From NCBI RefSeq assembly GCF_014650335.1, contig NZ_BMUT01000017.1, positions 1-64,000 on the forward strand: a DNA stretch of 64,000 nucleotides, written 5' to 3'. Source of the DNA: Streptomyces hiroshimensis (GTDB lineage: Bacteria; Actinomycetota; Actinomycetes; Streptomycetales; Streptomycetaceae). Below are positions 8,368-16,391 of the stretch, one piece after another. Below the pieces are notes generated by a model. That model did not search any database. It was given only the letters and a program-made list of their open reading frames with translations, and had not been told where the DNA came from. A program made the translations under genes and the position numbers. Numbering within the stretch: the stretch's first letter is position 1; every line of letters starts with the position of its first letter.

Positions 8368-9416
8368 ATCTTCTCCAGGGCGAAGCCCGCCTTGATCCAT
8401 TTGCTGGACTCGATGGCGACGGCCAGCGCCCTCTCCCCCGCGGACATCCGCGTGAGCAGCTGTTCGAGCTGGAGGAAGGGCAGGGCGTTGCCGTTGTTGC
8501 CGGTGTCGGCGACGCAGGAGATCTCCCGGGCGCCGGGGACGTCGAGCTGTTCGGTGATGCGCCGGGTCATCCGGCCGGACAGCTGCGGGGGCAGCAGGTA
8601 GTCGAGCCGGTCTGCGGACCATTCGAGGTCGTCGAGGAGTTCCCACAGGATCTCGACGGCCATGACGGGGACGGCTTCTTCGATGGCCTTGTAGTCCTCG
8701 GTGACGGCCTGGCGGTCGTCGTGCCGGTCGGCGAGGCCGAACCATTCGATGACCTGGCCGGGTGCGCGGCCGAGGCCGGTGAACCGGTTGAGGGTGCGGC
8801 GCAGGGCGACGCCGGCGCCGCGGGGTTCGTCGGTGATGACGGCGGCCCCCGCGCCGTCGCCGAAGAGCACGAAGTTGACGAGGTCGCTGGGGGCGGCCGA
8901 GGAGAGGTCGCGCTGCAGGTCGAGGTGTTTGCTGCAGACGTCGCCGCCGATGACGAGGCCGGTGCGGTGTTCGCCGGAGGCGACCATGGTGCGGGCGACG
9001 CTCAGGGCCTGGACGGCGCCGGCGCAGCCGGACTGGAGCTGGAAGGTGGGCACGTGGTCGAGGCCGAGCCGGTCGGCCACGTGGTTGACGGTGGCGGGCA
9101 TGAGGGTGTCGGGCGTGGCGGTGCCGAGGACGATGAACTCGATCTCGGACGGGTCGGTTCCGCCGGCGGCGAGAGCCCGTTCCGCGGCCTGGGCGCACAG
9201 GTCGGCCAGGGACCAGCGGACGGTTCCGGTGGCGAGGTCGCGGGCGAAGTGCCGGGTCTTCGTGCCGATGAAGACCTCGATCCACTCCTCGTTGACGCCC
9301 AGGGCCTTGGCCAGGGCGGCGTTGTCCACGGGGTCGCCGGGCAGGGCGGTGCCGGCGGATGCGAGATAGGTCTGCCGCGGCTGCGGGGCCGGCGGCGCCT
9401 GGGGGTGGTCGGTCAT
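8364..9416 (-). CDS. 3-oxoacyl-ACP synthase III-like enzyme (tetronate-forming, Agg1/AbyA1-type candidate)
   Basis: 350 residues with a thiolase/KASIII fold: WIEVFIGTKTRHFA, nucleophile Cys131 in QSGCAGAVQAL, FGDGAGAAVI, and the segment ADTGNNGNAL (Asn near 308) where FabH has its catalytic Asn. Where FabH has the catalytic His (HQAN) this protein reads LLPPQLSG (about 274-281), so the standard Cys-His-Asn triad is incomplete. KASIII-like proteins beside FkbH and a small ACP join the polyketide chain to glyceryl-ACP and close the tetronate ring. The altered site fits a non-standard acyl transfer or condensation. ATG 9416 overlaps the PKS stop by 4 nt, so it is translated with the PKS. Confidence 0.85.
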   Translation of the reverse strand: MTDHPQAPPAPQPRQTYLASAGTALPGDPVDNAALAKALGVNEEWIEVFIGTKTRHFARDLATGTVRWSLADLCAQAAERALAAGGTDPSEIEFIVLGTATPDTLMPATVNHVADRLGLDHVPTFQLQSGCAGAVQALSVARTMVASGEHRTGLVIGGDVCSKHLDLQRDLSSAAPSDLVNFVLFGDGAGAAVITDEPRGAGVALRRTLNRFTGLGRAPGQVIEWFGLADRHDDRQAVTEDYKAIEEAVPVMAVEILWELLDDLEWSADRLDYLLPPQLSGRMTRRITEQLDVPGAREISCVADTGNNGNALPFLQLEQLLTRMSAGERALAVAIESSKWIKAGFALEKI

Positions 9417-12400
9417 GCGGTCCTCTCCTTCGGGGTCCAGCCGCTTCCGGCGGCGGTCTGCCGGCCTTGGGGATTGCATTCGCGCAGGAAGGCGACGAGG
9501 TCGCCGAGGGTGGCGAGCCGGGGCAGGAGGTCCTGCACGGTCAGCCCGCCGGTGCCCGGCAGGAGCTCGTCCAGACGGGTCTTGAGTTCCATGACCATGA
9601 CGGAGTCGAAGCCGAGGTCCTCGTAGAGCCGGAGGTGGGGGGCGAGTTCGCCGGTCTCGTAGCCGCCGACCTGTCCGACGGCCTCCAGGGCCGCGGCCCA
9701 CACGGGCTCGGACTCCTCGGCCCGCTCCAGCACGAGGACGCCGGGCGGGGCGGCTGTGGGGGCGGGGGCCGGGGCGGCGGCCTGTGGTGCGGGGGCGGCC
9801 GGTGCGGTGAGGTGTGCGGTGTTGCGCGTCCAGTAACGGTGCGCGGTCGCGAAGGCGTACGGGGCGAGCCGCTGCGGCACCCGGTCCCCGGGGGCGGCGG
9901 CCGCGTCCCAGTCGGGGTCGAGGCCGCCGCGGTAGAGGGCCGCGAGCGCCTCGGCGAGGTCCTCCGCGCCGGATTCCGGGCCGCGGACGGGCAGGACGAA
10001 CGCGGGCCGGGTGCCGGAGACGGGCGGGCCGAGCTTGCGCGCCAGGGCGGCCAGGACCGGCCGCGGCCCGGCCTCGACCGCGTGGGTGGGCCCGTCGTCG
10101 AAGAGCCGGCCGGCGGCATCGGCGAACAGGACGGGGCGGCGCACGTGGTCGGTCCAGTAGGCGGCGTCCATCGGCTCGTCGTCCGCCAGGAGCCGGCCGC
10201 GGAGGGTGGAGTACAGCGGGATCCGCGGCACGCCGCCGCCGACCTCGCGCGCGATCTCGGCGAAGGGTTCCAGCATCGGGTCCATGAGGGCCGAGTGGAA
10301 GGCGTGCGAGACGTTCAGCGGGCGGGTGCGGATGCGGTGGTCGGTGAGCCGCTTGCCGACGCGCATGAGGGCGCCGGAGTCCCCGGACAGGACCGTGGCC
10401 TTGGGGCCGTTGACGACCGCGATGCTCACCTCGGGCTCCTCGGCGGCGAACCCGGCGACCTCGTCGTGCCCGGCGAGGACGGCCAGCATCCCGCCGCCTT
10501 CGGGGAGCCGCTGCATGAGGGCCCCGCGCGCGGCGATCAGGCGGGCCGCGGCCTCCAGGGGGAAGACCCCGGCGAGGCAGGCGGCCGCGTACTCGCCGAC
10601 GCTGTGGCCGAGCACCGCCGCGGGTGCGGCGCCGAGTTCGAGGAGGCTGCGCCCGAGCGCGTAGCCGACGGCGAACAGGGCCGGCTGGGCCTCGGCCGTA
10701 CGGTTCACGGCCTCGTCTCCGGCCAGGACCAGGTCGCGTACGGAGTGCCCGGTGTGCGGCAGCAGCGCCGCGTCGGCCTCGTCGAAGAAGTGCCGGTAGA
10801 GCGCGGACTCCCGGTACAGGCCGGCGGTCATGGCGGGGTACTGCGAGCCCTGGCCGGTGAAGAGGAACGCGAGGCGGGGCCGGCCGGCGGGGGCCTGGGC
10901 GAAGCGGGCGAGCACGGCGTCGTCGGTCGCGGCGTCGCGCAGCAGGGCGGCGAGCTCCCCCGTGTCGCGGGCGGGGACCGCGAAGCGGTAGCGGTGGCCG
11001 GTCTTGGTCCGGTGGCTGGTCCAGGACAGCGGCCCGGCGGGCACCCGGCGGGCCGCGAGCGCGTCGGCCTGGGTGAGCAGGTTGCGGCGCAGGGCGTCGG
11101 CGGTGGGCGCGGTCAGGGTGAGGACGGGGACGCCGAGGCCGGCGGGGCCGGGCCGGGCGGCCGGTTCGGGGCGGGCGGCCCTCGGCGGGGCGGACTCCAG
11201 GACGGCATGGGCGTTCGTACCGCCCATCCCGAAGCTGCTGAGCCCGGCGAGAGTGGGTCCGGCGGGCAGCCGCAGGGGCGCCTTGAGAAGCCGGAGGCCC
11301 GCTTCTTTAAGCCGCAGCGCGGGGTTCTCCTTGGCCGCGAACCGGCTTGCGGGCACGGTCCGGTGGTGCAGGGACAGGGCCACCTTGATGAGGCCGGCGA
11401 TGCCGGCGGCGCCCTCGGTGTGGCCGAGGTTGCCCTTGACCGAGCCGAGGGCCATCGGCTTGCCGCGCCCCTTGTGGTGGTGGGCGAGGGCCTTGACCTC
11501 CATCATGTCGCCGAGGGCGGTGCCGGTGCCGTGCCCCTCGGTGAAGGCGACGTCGGCGGGGGCGACCCCGGCGCGCCGGTAGGCGGCCGCCAGGACGTCC
11601 TGCTGGGCCCAGCGGTTGGGGGCGGTGAGGCCGTTGCTGCGGCCGTCCTGGTTGACGGCGGTGCCGCGGATCACCGCGTAGACGGGCAGGCCCCGCTCGA
11701 CGGCGTCGGAGAGCCGGCACAGCAGGACGGCGCCGACGCCCTCGCCGCGGCCGATGCCGTCGGCCTCCGCGCTGAACGGCTTGCACCGTCCGTCGGGGGC
11801 GGAGAGGCCGGCCTGGGTGTAGAAGATGGACAGGGCGGGGGTGACGGCGACGTTGACGCCGCACGCGAGCGCGTAGTCGCACTCCCCCGACAGCAGCGCG
11901 TTGGCCGCGAGGTGCACGGCCACGAGCGACGAGGAGCAGGCGGTGTCGACGGCCAGGCTGGGGCCCTTGAGGTCGAGGTGGTACGAGATGCGGTTGGCGG
12001 TCATGCAGTAGCCGTTGCCGGAGCCGGCCTGGGCGGTGACGTGGGGGTAGTCGGTGAGGTGGACCTGGGCCCATTCGTTGCCCATGATCCCGACGTAGAC
12101 CCCGGTGGCCGTCCCGGCGAGCCGCTGCGGGGCGAGGCCCGCGTCCTCGACCGCGCGCCAGGCGCACTGCAGCAGCAGCCGCTGCTGCGGGTCCATGGCG
12201 GCGGCCTCGCGCGGGGAGACGGTGAAGAACTCGTTGTCGAACGCGTCGGGCTCGTCGATGAACCCGCCCTGGGTGGTGTTGCTGTGTCCCGCCTCGCCCG
12301 CGGGCGAGTGGAATTCCGCGGCGTTCCAGCGCTGTGCGGGGACCGGCCCGACGCCGTCCCCCGAGCGCATCAGCAGGTCCCAGTAGGCGCCCGTGCCGGG

Positions 12401-12448
12401 CGCCCCGGGGAACCGGCAGTCGATGCCGACGATGGCGATCCGTTCCAT
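9413..12448 (-). CDS. type I polyketide synthase, single KS-AT-ACP module
   Basis: 1011 residues. Ketosynthase, about 1-425: DTACSSS with Cys171, HGTGT with His306, GHTEG with His343, all intact. Acyltransferase, about 520-830: GQGSQYP, GHSVGEY with Ser616, and HAFH at 715-718, the signature for malonyl-CoA. An Ala/Pro-rich linker (about 881-905) leads to an ACP with GFDSVMVMEL (Ser949). There is no ketoreductase, dehydratase, enoylreductase or thioesterase, so one round should give an unreduced beta-ketoacyl-ACP, the form needed for 3-acyl tetronates. It starts 1 nt after the free-ACP gene and overlaps the KASIII gene by 4 nt, consistent with chain hand-over from ACP to module to KASIII. Confidence 0.96.
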   Translation of the reverse strand: MERIAIVGIDCRFPGAPGTGAYWDLLMRSGDGVGPVPAQRWNAAEFHSPAGEAGHSNTTQGGFIDEPDAFDNEFFTVSPREAAAMDPQQRLLLQCAWRAVEDAGLAPQRLAGTATGVYVGIMGNEWAQVHLTDYPHVTAQAGSGNGYCMTANRISYHLDLKGPSLAVDTACSSSLVAVHLAANALLSGECDYALACGVNVAVTPALSIFYTQAGLSAPDGRCKPFSAEADGIGRGEGVGAVLLCRLSDAVERGLPVYAVIRGTAVNQDGRSNGLTAPNRWAQQDVLAAAYRRAGVAPADVAFTEGHGTGTALGDMMEVKALAHHHKGRGKPMALGSVKGNLGHTEGAAGIAGLIKVALSLHHRTVPASRFAAKENPALRLKEAGLRLLKAPLRLPAGPTLAGLSSFGMGGTNAHAVLESAPPRAARPEPAARPGPAGLGVPVLTLTAPTADALRRNLLTQADALAARRVPAGPLSWTSHRTKTGHRYRFAVPARDTGELAALLRDAATDDAVLARFAQAPAGRPRLAFLFTGQGSQYPAMTAGLYRESALYRHFFDEADAALLPHTGHSVRDLVLAGDEAVNRTAEAQPALFAVGYALGRSLLELGAAPAAVLGHSVGEYAAACLAGVFPLEAAARLIAARGALMQRLPEGGGMLAVLAGHDEVAGFAAEEPEVSIAVVNGPKATVLSGDSGALMRVGKRLTDHRIRTRPLNVSHAFHSALMDPMLEPFAEIAREVGGGVPRIPLYSTLRGRLLADDEPMDAAYWTDHVRRPVLFADAAGRLFDDGPTHAVEAGPRPVLAALARKLGPPVSGTRPAFVLPVRGPESGAEDLAEALAALYRGGLDPDWDAAAAPGDRVPQRLAPYAFATAHRYWTRNTAHLTAPAAPAPQAAAPAPAPTAAPPGVLVLERAEESEPVWAAALEAVGQVGGYETGELAPHLRLYEDLGFDSVMVMELKTRLDELLPGTGGLTVQDLLPRLATLGDLVAFLRECNPQGRQTAAGSGWTPKERTA

Positions 12449-12449
12449 G

Positions 12450-12731
12450 TCAGGCGGCTCCGCTCGCCGCGGCCTCGAACTCCGCCATCAGGTGGCCGGC
12501 GAGCGCCGCCACCGTGGGGTAGTCCCAGGCGGCCGTCGGTTCGAGGACGAGGTCGAAGTCCTCCTCGATGTCGCCGCACAGGCTGAGCGCCGCCACCGAG
12601 TCCAGGCCGTACTCGGCGAGCGGCACGGACGGGTCGATCTCGGCGGGGGAACGGCTGAGGTAGAGCGCGAAGCGCTCGGCGAGCCAGGTGGTCAGCGACT
12701 CGGTGGTGTGACCGGTGACCGGCACGGACAT
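12450..12731 (-). CDS. acyl carrier protein (fatty-acyl carrier)
   Basis: 93 residues with one carrier domain; the phosphopantetheine serine is in EYGLDSVAALSL. ATG 12731 is preceded by GAGGAG. The gene lies between the two long acyl-CoA dehydrogenases and the KS-AT-ACP module, downstream of the fatty acyl-AMP ligase. In ramoplanin and enduracidin pathways an equivalent free ACP receives the acyl-adenylate from the ligase and is the carrier on which paired dehydrogenases introduce double bonds. I infer the same here. The stop is 1 nt from the PKS start. Confidence 0.93.
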   Translation of the reverse strand: MSVPVTGHTTESLTTWLAERFALYLSRSPAEIDPSVPLAEYGLDSVAALSLCGDIEEDFDLVLEPTAAWDYPTVAALAGHLMAEFEAAASGAA

Positions 12732-12778
12732 GGTGCACTCCTCGGCGTGGTGGTCGGTTTCCTGAGGGGCGCCGGCGG

Positions 12779-14554
12779 TCAGCCGGCCAGCGGGGTGTTG
12801 TACAGGTCGTAGCTCCTGCGCTCGTGGAAGCGCCGGAGGACTTCCGCGTGGACGGCCTCCTCGCACCCGCCGGGGAGGTCCGCGGGGCGGTGCCCGAGCC
12901 GTGCGGAGAGCCGGTGGAGGGCCGCCGCGGCCCATTCGGGGGCGGCGAGGAAGGGGTCGTCGCCCGCGGCGGCCGCCTGCTGCCAGACGCCGACGACGGA
13001 GGCGGCGGCGAGCAGCACCGCATAGCGGTCGGCGAGGGCGAAGCCTGCGGGGCTGGCGAGCGCGGTGCGGTCTTGCGGGGCGAGCGCGAGGCTCTCCTCC
13101 TGGACCTGCCGCAGCTCGTCCATCAGGCGCAGGGCCGTGCCGTGCACGGAGCGCTGCGCCGGGGTGCCGCTGGGCAGTTCGTCGATGGCGGCGACGAGGC
13201 GGGCGCTGAGCCCGTCGCGGCCGCTGGCCAGGGTGAGCCGGTCGAAGGGGATGCCGGGCAGGTCGCCCCGGAGCCGGAAGAGGGCGTCGGGGGCGGGGGC
13301 GTCGCGGAACCAGGCGCGGCGGGCCAGGCGGGGCAGCTGCGGGATGATCGTGGCCTGGCAGGCGGCGGATCCCGCGTGTCCGAGGCTGAGCACCGGCAGG
13401 TCGCGCACGTGCTTCTGGAAGATCCCGAACTCGCCCTCGCGGACGTAGAAGCGCGCGCCGAGCACGATGGACAGGTCGTTCATCGCGTCGGTGAGGGTCT
13501 TGGGCACGAGGTACTTCGTGGCGGCCGCGTAGACGCTGGTCTCCTCCGGCAGCAGGTGCACCGCCCGGGTGGCCGCGAGGGAGAGGCTGTCGCAGGTGAG
13601 CAGGTCGAGGAAGGCGTTGCCGAGGGTGGCCCGGGCGTGCGGGATGTCCATGACGGAGCGGCGGTAGAGCCGCCGGCCGAGGGCGAACCGCACGACGGTG
13701 CGCAGGCTGGTGTCGGCTGCGCCGAGCGCCATGCCGGGGACGGCGCTGCGGGTGATCTGGAAGGCGCGCAGGGCGAGTTCGACGCCGCGGCCCTGTTCGC
13801 CGACGAGGGAGGAGGCGGGTACGGGGCACCCGTCGAAGTCGAGACCGGAGAGGTGGCAGCCGCGGACGCCCACGGCGTCGTAGCGGGGCAGCACCCGGTA
13901 GGTGTCCCGGTCGATGCCGTCGCGCTCGACGAACAGGACGGAGTGGCTGCGGCTGCCGGGGCCGGGGTCGGTGCGGCTGAACAGCACCCAGGCGGCGGCC
14001 CGGTCGGCGTTGTTGATGACCTGTTTGGCGCCGTGCAGGACGTATCCGCCCGAGGCGCCGGGCCGGGCCTCGAACTCGTTGCGGACGAAGTCGTTGCCGT
14101 GGGCCAGTTCGTGGTACGCGACGGAGACCTTGCCGCCTGCGAGCAGCAGGGCGGCCAGGCGGCGCTGCTGGGCCTCGCTGCCGGACGACCAGACGTTGAC
14201 GCCCGCCATGAAGGAGGTGACGCCGTAGCCGAGGCCGAGGGCGATGTCGCGGCGGAAGACCTGGCGCATCACCCGGACGAGGGTGTCGATGCGTTCGAGC
14301 CTGCCGCCGTGGGCGGCGGGCACGAAATCGGCGTTGAGGGCGAGCTCGTCGAGGAGGCGTTCCCCGGCCTCGGGCAGCTCCCCGGCCTCGTCGGCCTCCA
14401 GCAGCCGCGCGTACGTGAGGGCGCCGGCGGTCCCGGTCGGATCGCCGAATCGTTCCTCCAGTTCGGCGACCCGCGCCGCGGCACGATCCTCCTGGCCGCT
14501 TCCGGCCTCCGCCGGTCCGTCGTGCGTCCCCTGGGCCGCAGTACCGATCAGCAT
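12779..14554 (-). CDS. acyl-CoA dehydrogenase-like flavoenzyme (long form, Ramo24/25-type)
   Basis: 591 residues, longer than the usual ~380 of acyl-CoA dehydrogenases. The dehydrogenase core spans about 50-430: GAKQVINNADRAA, SRTDPGPGS, FQITRSAVPGMALGAAD and the FAD-contact region around TKYLVPKTL; a ~150-residue helical C-terminal extension follows. Pairs of such long dehydrogenases next to a fatty acyl-AMP ligase and a free ACP (ramoplanin, enduracidin) desaturate ACP-bound fatty acids to 2,4-dienoyl chains. The adjacent paralogue of 608 residues suggests two successive desaturations. The substrate being ACP-bound is inferred from context. Confidence 0.85.
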   Translation of the reverse strand: MLIGTAAQGTHDGPAEAGSGQEDRAAARVAELEERFGDPTGTAGALTYARLLEADEAGELPEAGERLLDELALNADFVPAAHGGRLERIDTLVRVMRQVFRRDIALGLGYGVTSFMAGVNVWSSGSEAQQRRLAALLLAGGKVSVAYHELAHGNDFVRNEFEARPGASGGYVLHGAKQVINNADRAAAWVLFSRTDPGPGSRSHSVLFVERDGIDRDTYRVLPRYDAVGVRGCHLSGLDFDGCPVPASSLVGEQGRGVELALRAFQITRSAVPGMALGAADTSLRTVVRFALGRRLYRRSVMDIPHARATLGNAFLDLLTCDSLSLAATRAVHLLPEETSVYAAATKYLVPKTLTDAMNDLSIVLGARFYVREGEFGIFQKHVRDLPVLSLGHAGSAACQATIIPQLPRLARRAWFRDAPAPDALFRLRGDLPGIPFDRLTLASGRDGLSARLVAAIDELPSGTPAQRSVHGTALRLMDELRQVQEESLALAPQDRTALASPAGFALADRYAVLLAAASVVGVWQQAAAAGDDPFLAAPEWAAAALHRLSARLGHRPADLPGGCEEAVHAEVLRRFHERRSYDLYNTPLAG

Positions 14555-14563
14555 GGCGTCCTC

Positions 14564-16390
14564 TCAGCTCTTTCCGGTCGTTCCGGCCACGGTGCGGGGC
14601 TGCTGCGGCGCGGGGGCGGGCAGGCGCTGGGGCAGCAGCGAGAACAGCTCCCCCCGGCTGCGGGTCGCGCGCAGGTGCGCGAGCAGCTCCTCGTACGCCT
14701 GCGCCTCGTATGCCTGCGTCTCGTGCGCTCCCGTGCCGCCGGTGCCGGGCTCGCCGAGCCGGGCGAAGACCCGGTGCAGCGCCGCGGCGGGCCACAGCCC
14801 GTCCCGCCACAGGGCGCCGGTGGGCCCGTCCGCGCACGCATCGGCGCTGCGGGTCCACAGTCCGAGGGCGGCCGCCCCCGCGTAGCACAGGGCGTAGCGG
14901 CGGGCGGTGGCGAAGACCGCGGGCGGCACGTCGCCGACGACGTCCTGCTGACGGGCCATGGCGGCGTGCACGTCGCCGGTCACGGCGAGGAGCCGTGCCG
15001 CGGCGCCGGCCACGGGGCGCAGGGCGGGGTTGTGCCGGGCCCGCCGCGCGGTTTCCTCGGCGTTCTCCGCGAGCCCGGCGACGATGCCGCTGCCCTTGCG
15101 GGCGACGAGGGAGAGCCGGGCGGGGTCGAGCGGCGGCAGGGGGCGCGTCAGGTCGCAGGCGGCCGCGGCGCCCTCGGTGTCCCCGGTGCCGCGGCGGTGG
15201 CCGCGCGCCAGGCCGCGGAACTGGTTCACCAGGGAGTTGAGGTTGACGAGGGTGTTGCCGTCGAAGAGGCCGACGATGCGGTGGTCGCGCTCCAGCTTCT
15301 GGAAGCGGCCGCCCGCGTAGACGCCCTTGAGGAAGGCGCGGGCGCCGAGCAGGCGGGTGAGGGAGGAGAGGATCTGCTCGGTACCGGTCGGCAGCAGGTA
15401 TTTGGTGACCGCCGCGGTGATGCTCAGCTCGGCGGTCTGGGTGTGCACGGCGCGCGAGGCGACCAGCGCCAGGGCCTCGTGCAGCAGCACGTCGGCGGCC
15501 GCCTCGGCGAGGGTGCGGCGGGCCTGGGGCAGGTCGATGAGCCGGCGTCCGTACAGGGACCGCTCCTCGGCGAAGTCGGCGGCGAGCTGCAGCCCGTGGT
15601 CGGCCGCGCCGAGGGAGAGCGAGGCGCACATGGTGCGGGTGAGCTGGAGGGCCTTGAGCACGGTCTCGATGCCGCCGCCCTCGCCGCCGACCAGGGCGTC
15701 CGCGGGGACGGGTGCGCCGGTGAAGGCGATGCCGGAGATGTCGGCGCCGCGGATGCCGTGGGTGGGCACCTTGGGCAGGTGGCGGTAACTGCCCTCCGGG
15801 AGGGTGCGTTTGTCGACGAGGAGGATGCTGAAGCCGCGCGGGCCGCCCGCCGGGTCGGTGCGGGTGAGGAGGGAGAGCAGGGTGCCCCGGGTGGCGTTGT
15901 TGATCAGCCACTTCTCGCCGCTGACGAGCCAGCCGCCGCCGTCCGCGCCGGGGCCCGCGGGGGCGCCGTGCACCTCGCCCGCGAGCAGGTCGCTGCCGTG
16001 GGCGCGCTCGGTCAGGCCGAGGGAGACCGGGAGGCCGGAGCGGATGTCGGCGCCGAGCCGGGCCGCCTGCCCGGCGGTGCCGGCGATCCACACGCACACG
16101 CCGCCGAGGTAGGTCTTGCCGTGGCCGATCGCGACGGTCAGGTCGCGCCGGGCCACGGTGCGGCTGAGCTGGAGCAGCTGCTCGTAGTCGGTCAGCCGCC
16201 CGCCGTGCTCCGCGGGCACGTAGTACGCGGTCAGCCCCCACTCCTCCAGCAGCCGGCAGATCTCCGCCGGGAACTCCTCCTTCTCGTCGAGCTCCGCGCA
16301 GCGCGCGTACGAGAACGGGCGCGCGGCGTCGCCGGGGTCCCCGAGGAAGCGGTCGAGGTCCTCGGCCAGCCGGTACGACGGGTGGGCCAT
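14564..16390 (-). CDS. acyl-CoA dehydrogenase-like flavoenzyme (long form), paralogue
   Basis: 608 residues from ATG 16390, placed 1 nt after the stop of the ligase gene; a longer frame into that gene was rejected because it would overlap. Core features: VPAEHGGRLTDYEQL, SGEKWLINNATRGT, LLTRTDPAG, ALQLTRTMCASLSLGAADHG, and YLLPTGTEQILSSL near the flavin site. As in the neighbouring 591-aa gene a helical C-terminal extension is present, and the two are clearly paralogous (same start MRxx/ERSLYGRRL pattern and length). The pair probably inserts two double bonds in the acyl chain loaded by the ligase. Which carbons are attacked cannot be read from sequence. Confidence 0.85.
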   Translation of the reverse strand: MAHPSYRLAEDLDRFLGDPGDAARPFSYARCAELDEKEEFPAEICRLLEEWGLTAYYVPAEHGGRLTDYEQLLQLSRTVARRDLTVAIGHGKTYLGGVCVWIAGTAGQAARLGADIRSGLPVSLGLTERAHGSDLLAGEVHGAPAGPGADGGGWLVSGEKWLINNATRGTLLSLLTRTDPAGGPRGFSILLVDKRTLPEGSYRHLPKVPTHGIRGADISGIAFTGAPVPADALVGGEGGGIETVLKALQLTRTMCASLSLGAADHGLQLAADFAEERSLYGRRLIDLPQARRTLAEAAADVLLHEALALVASRAVHTQTAELSITAAVTKYLLPTGTEQILSSLTRLLGARAFLKGVYAGGRFQKLERDHRIVGLFDGNTLVNLNSLVNQFRGLARGHRRGTGDTEGAAAACDLTRPLPPLDPARLSLVARKGSGIVAGLAENAEETARRARHNPALRPVAGAAARLLAVTGDVHAAMARQQDVVGDVPPAVFATARRYALCYAGAAALGLWTRSADACADGPTGALWRDGLWPAAALHRVFARLGEPGTGGTGAHETQAYEAQAYEELLAHLRATRSRGELFSLLPQRLPAPAPQQPRTVAGTTGKS

Positions 16391-16391
16391 G

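Noticed and set aside
8364..9416. KASIII gene as a pseudogene because of the missing His
   Set aside because: Full length, coupled translation and intact Cys argue for a functional variant.
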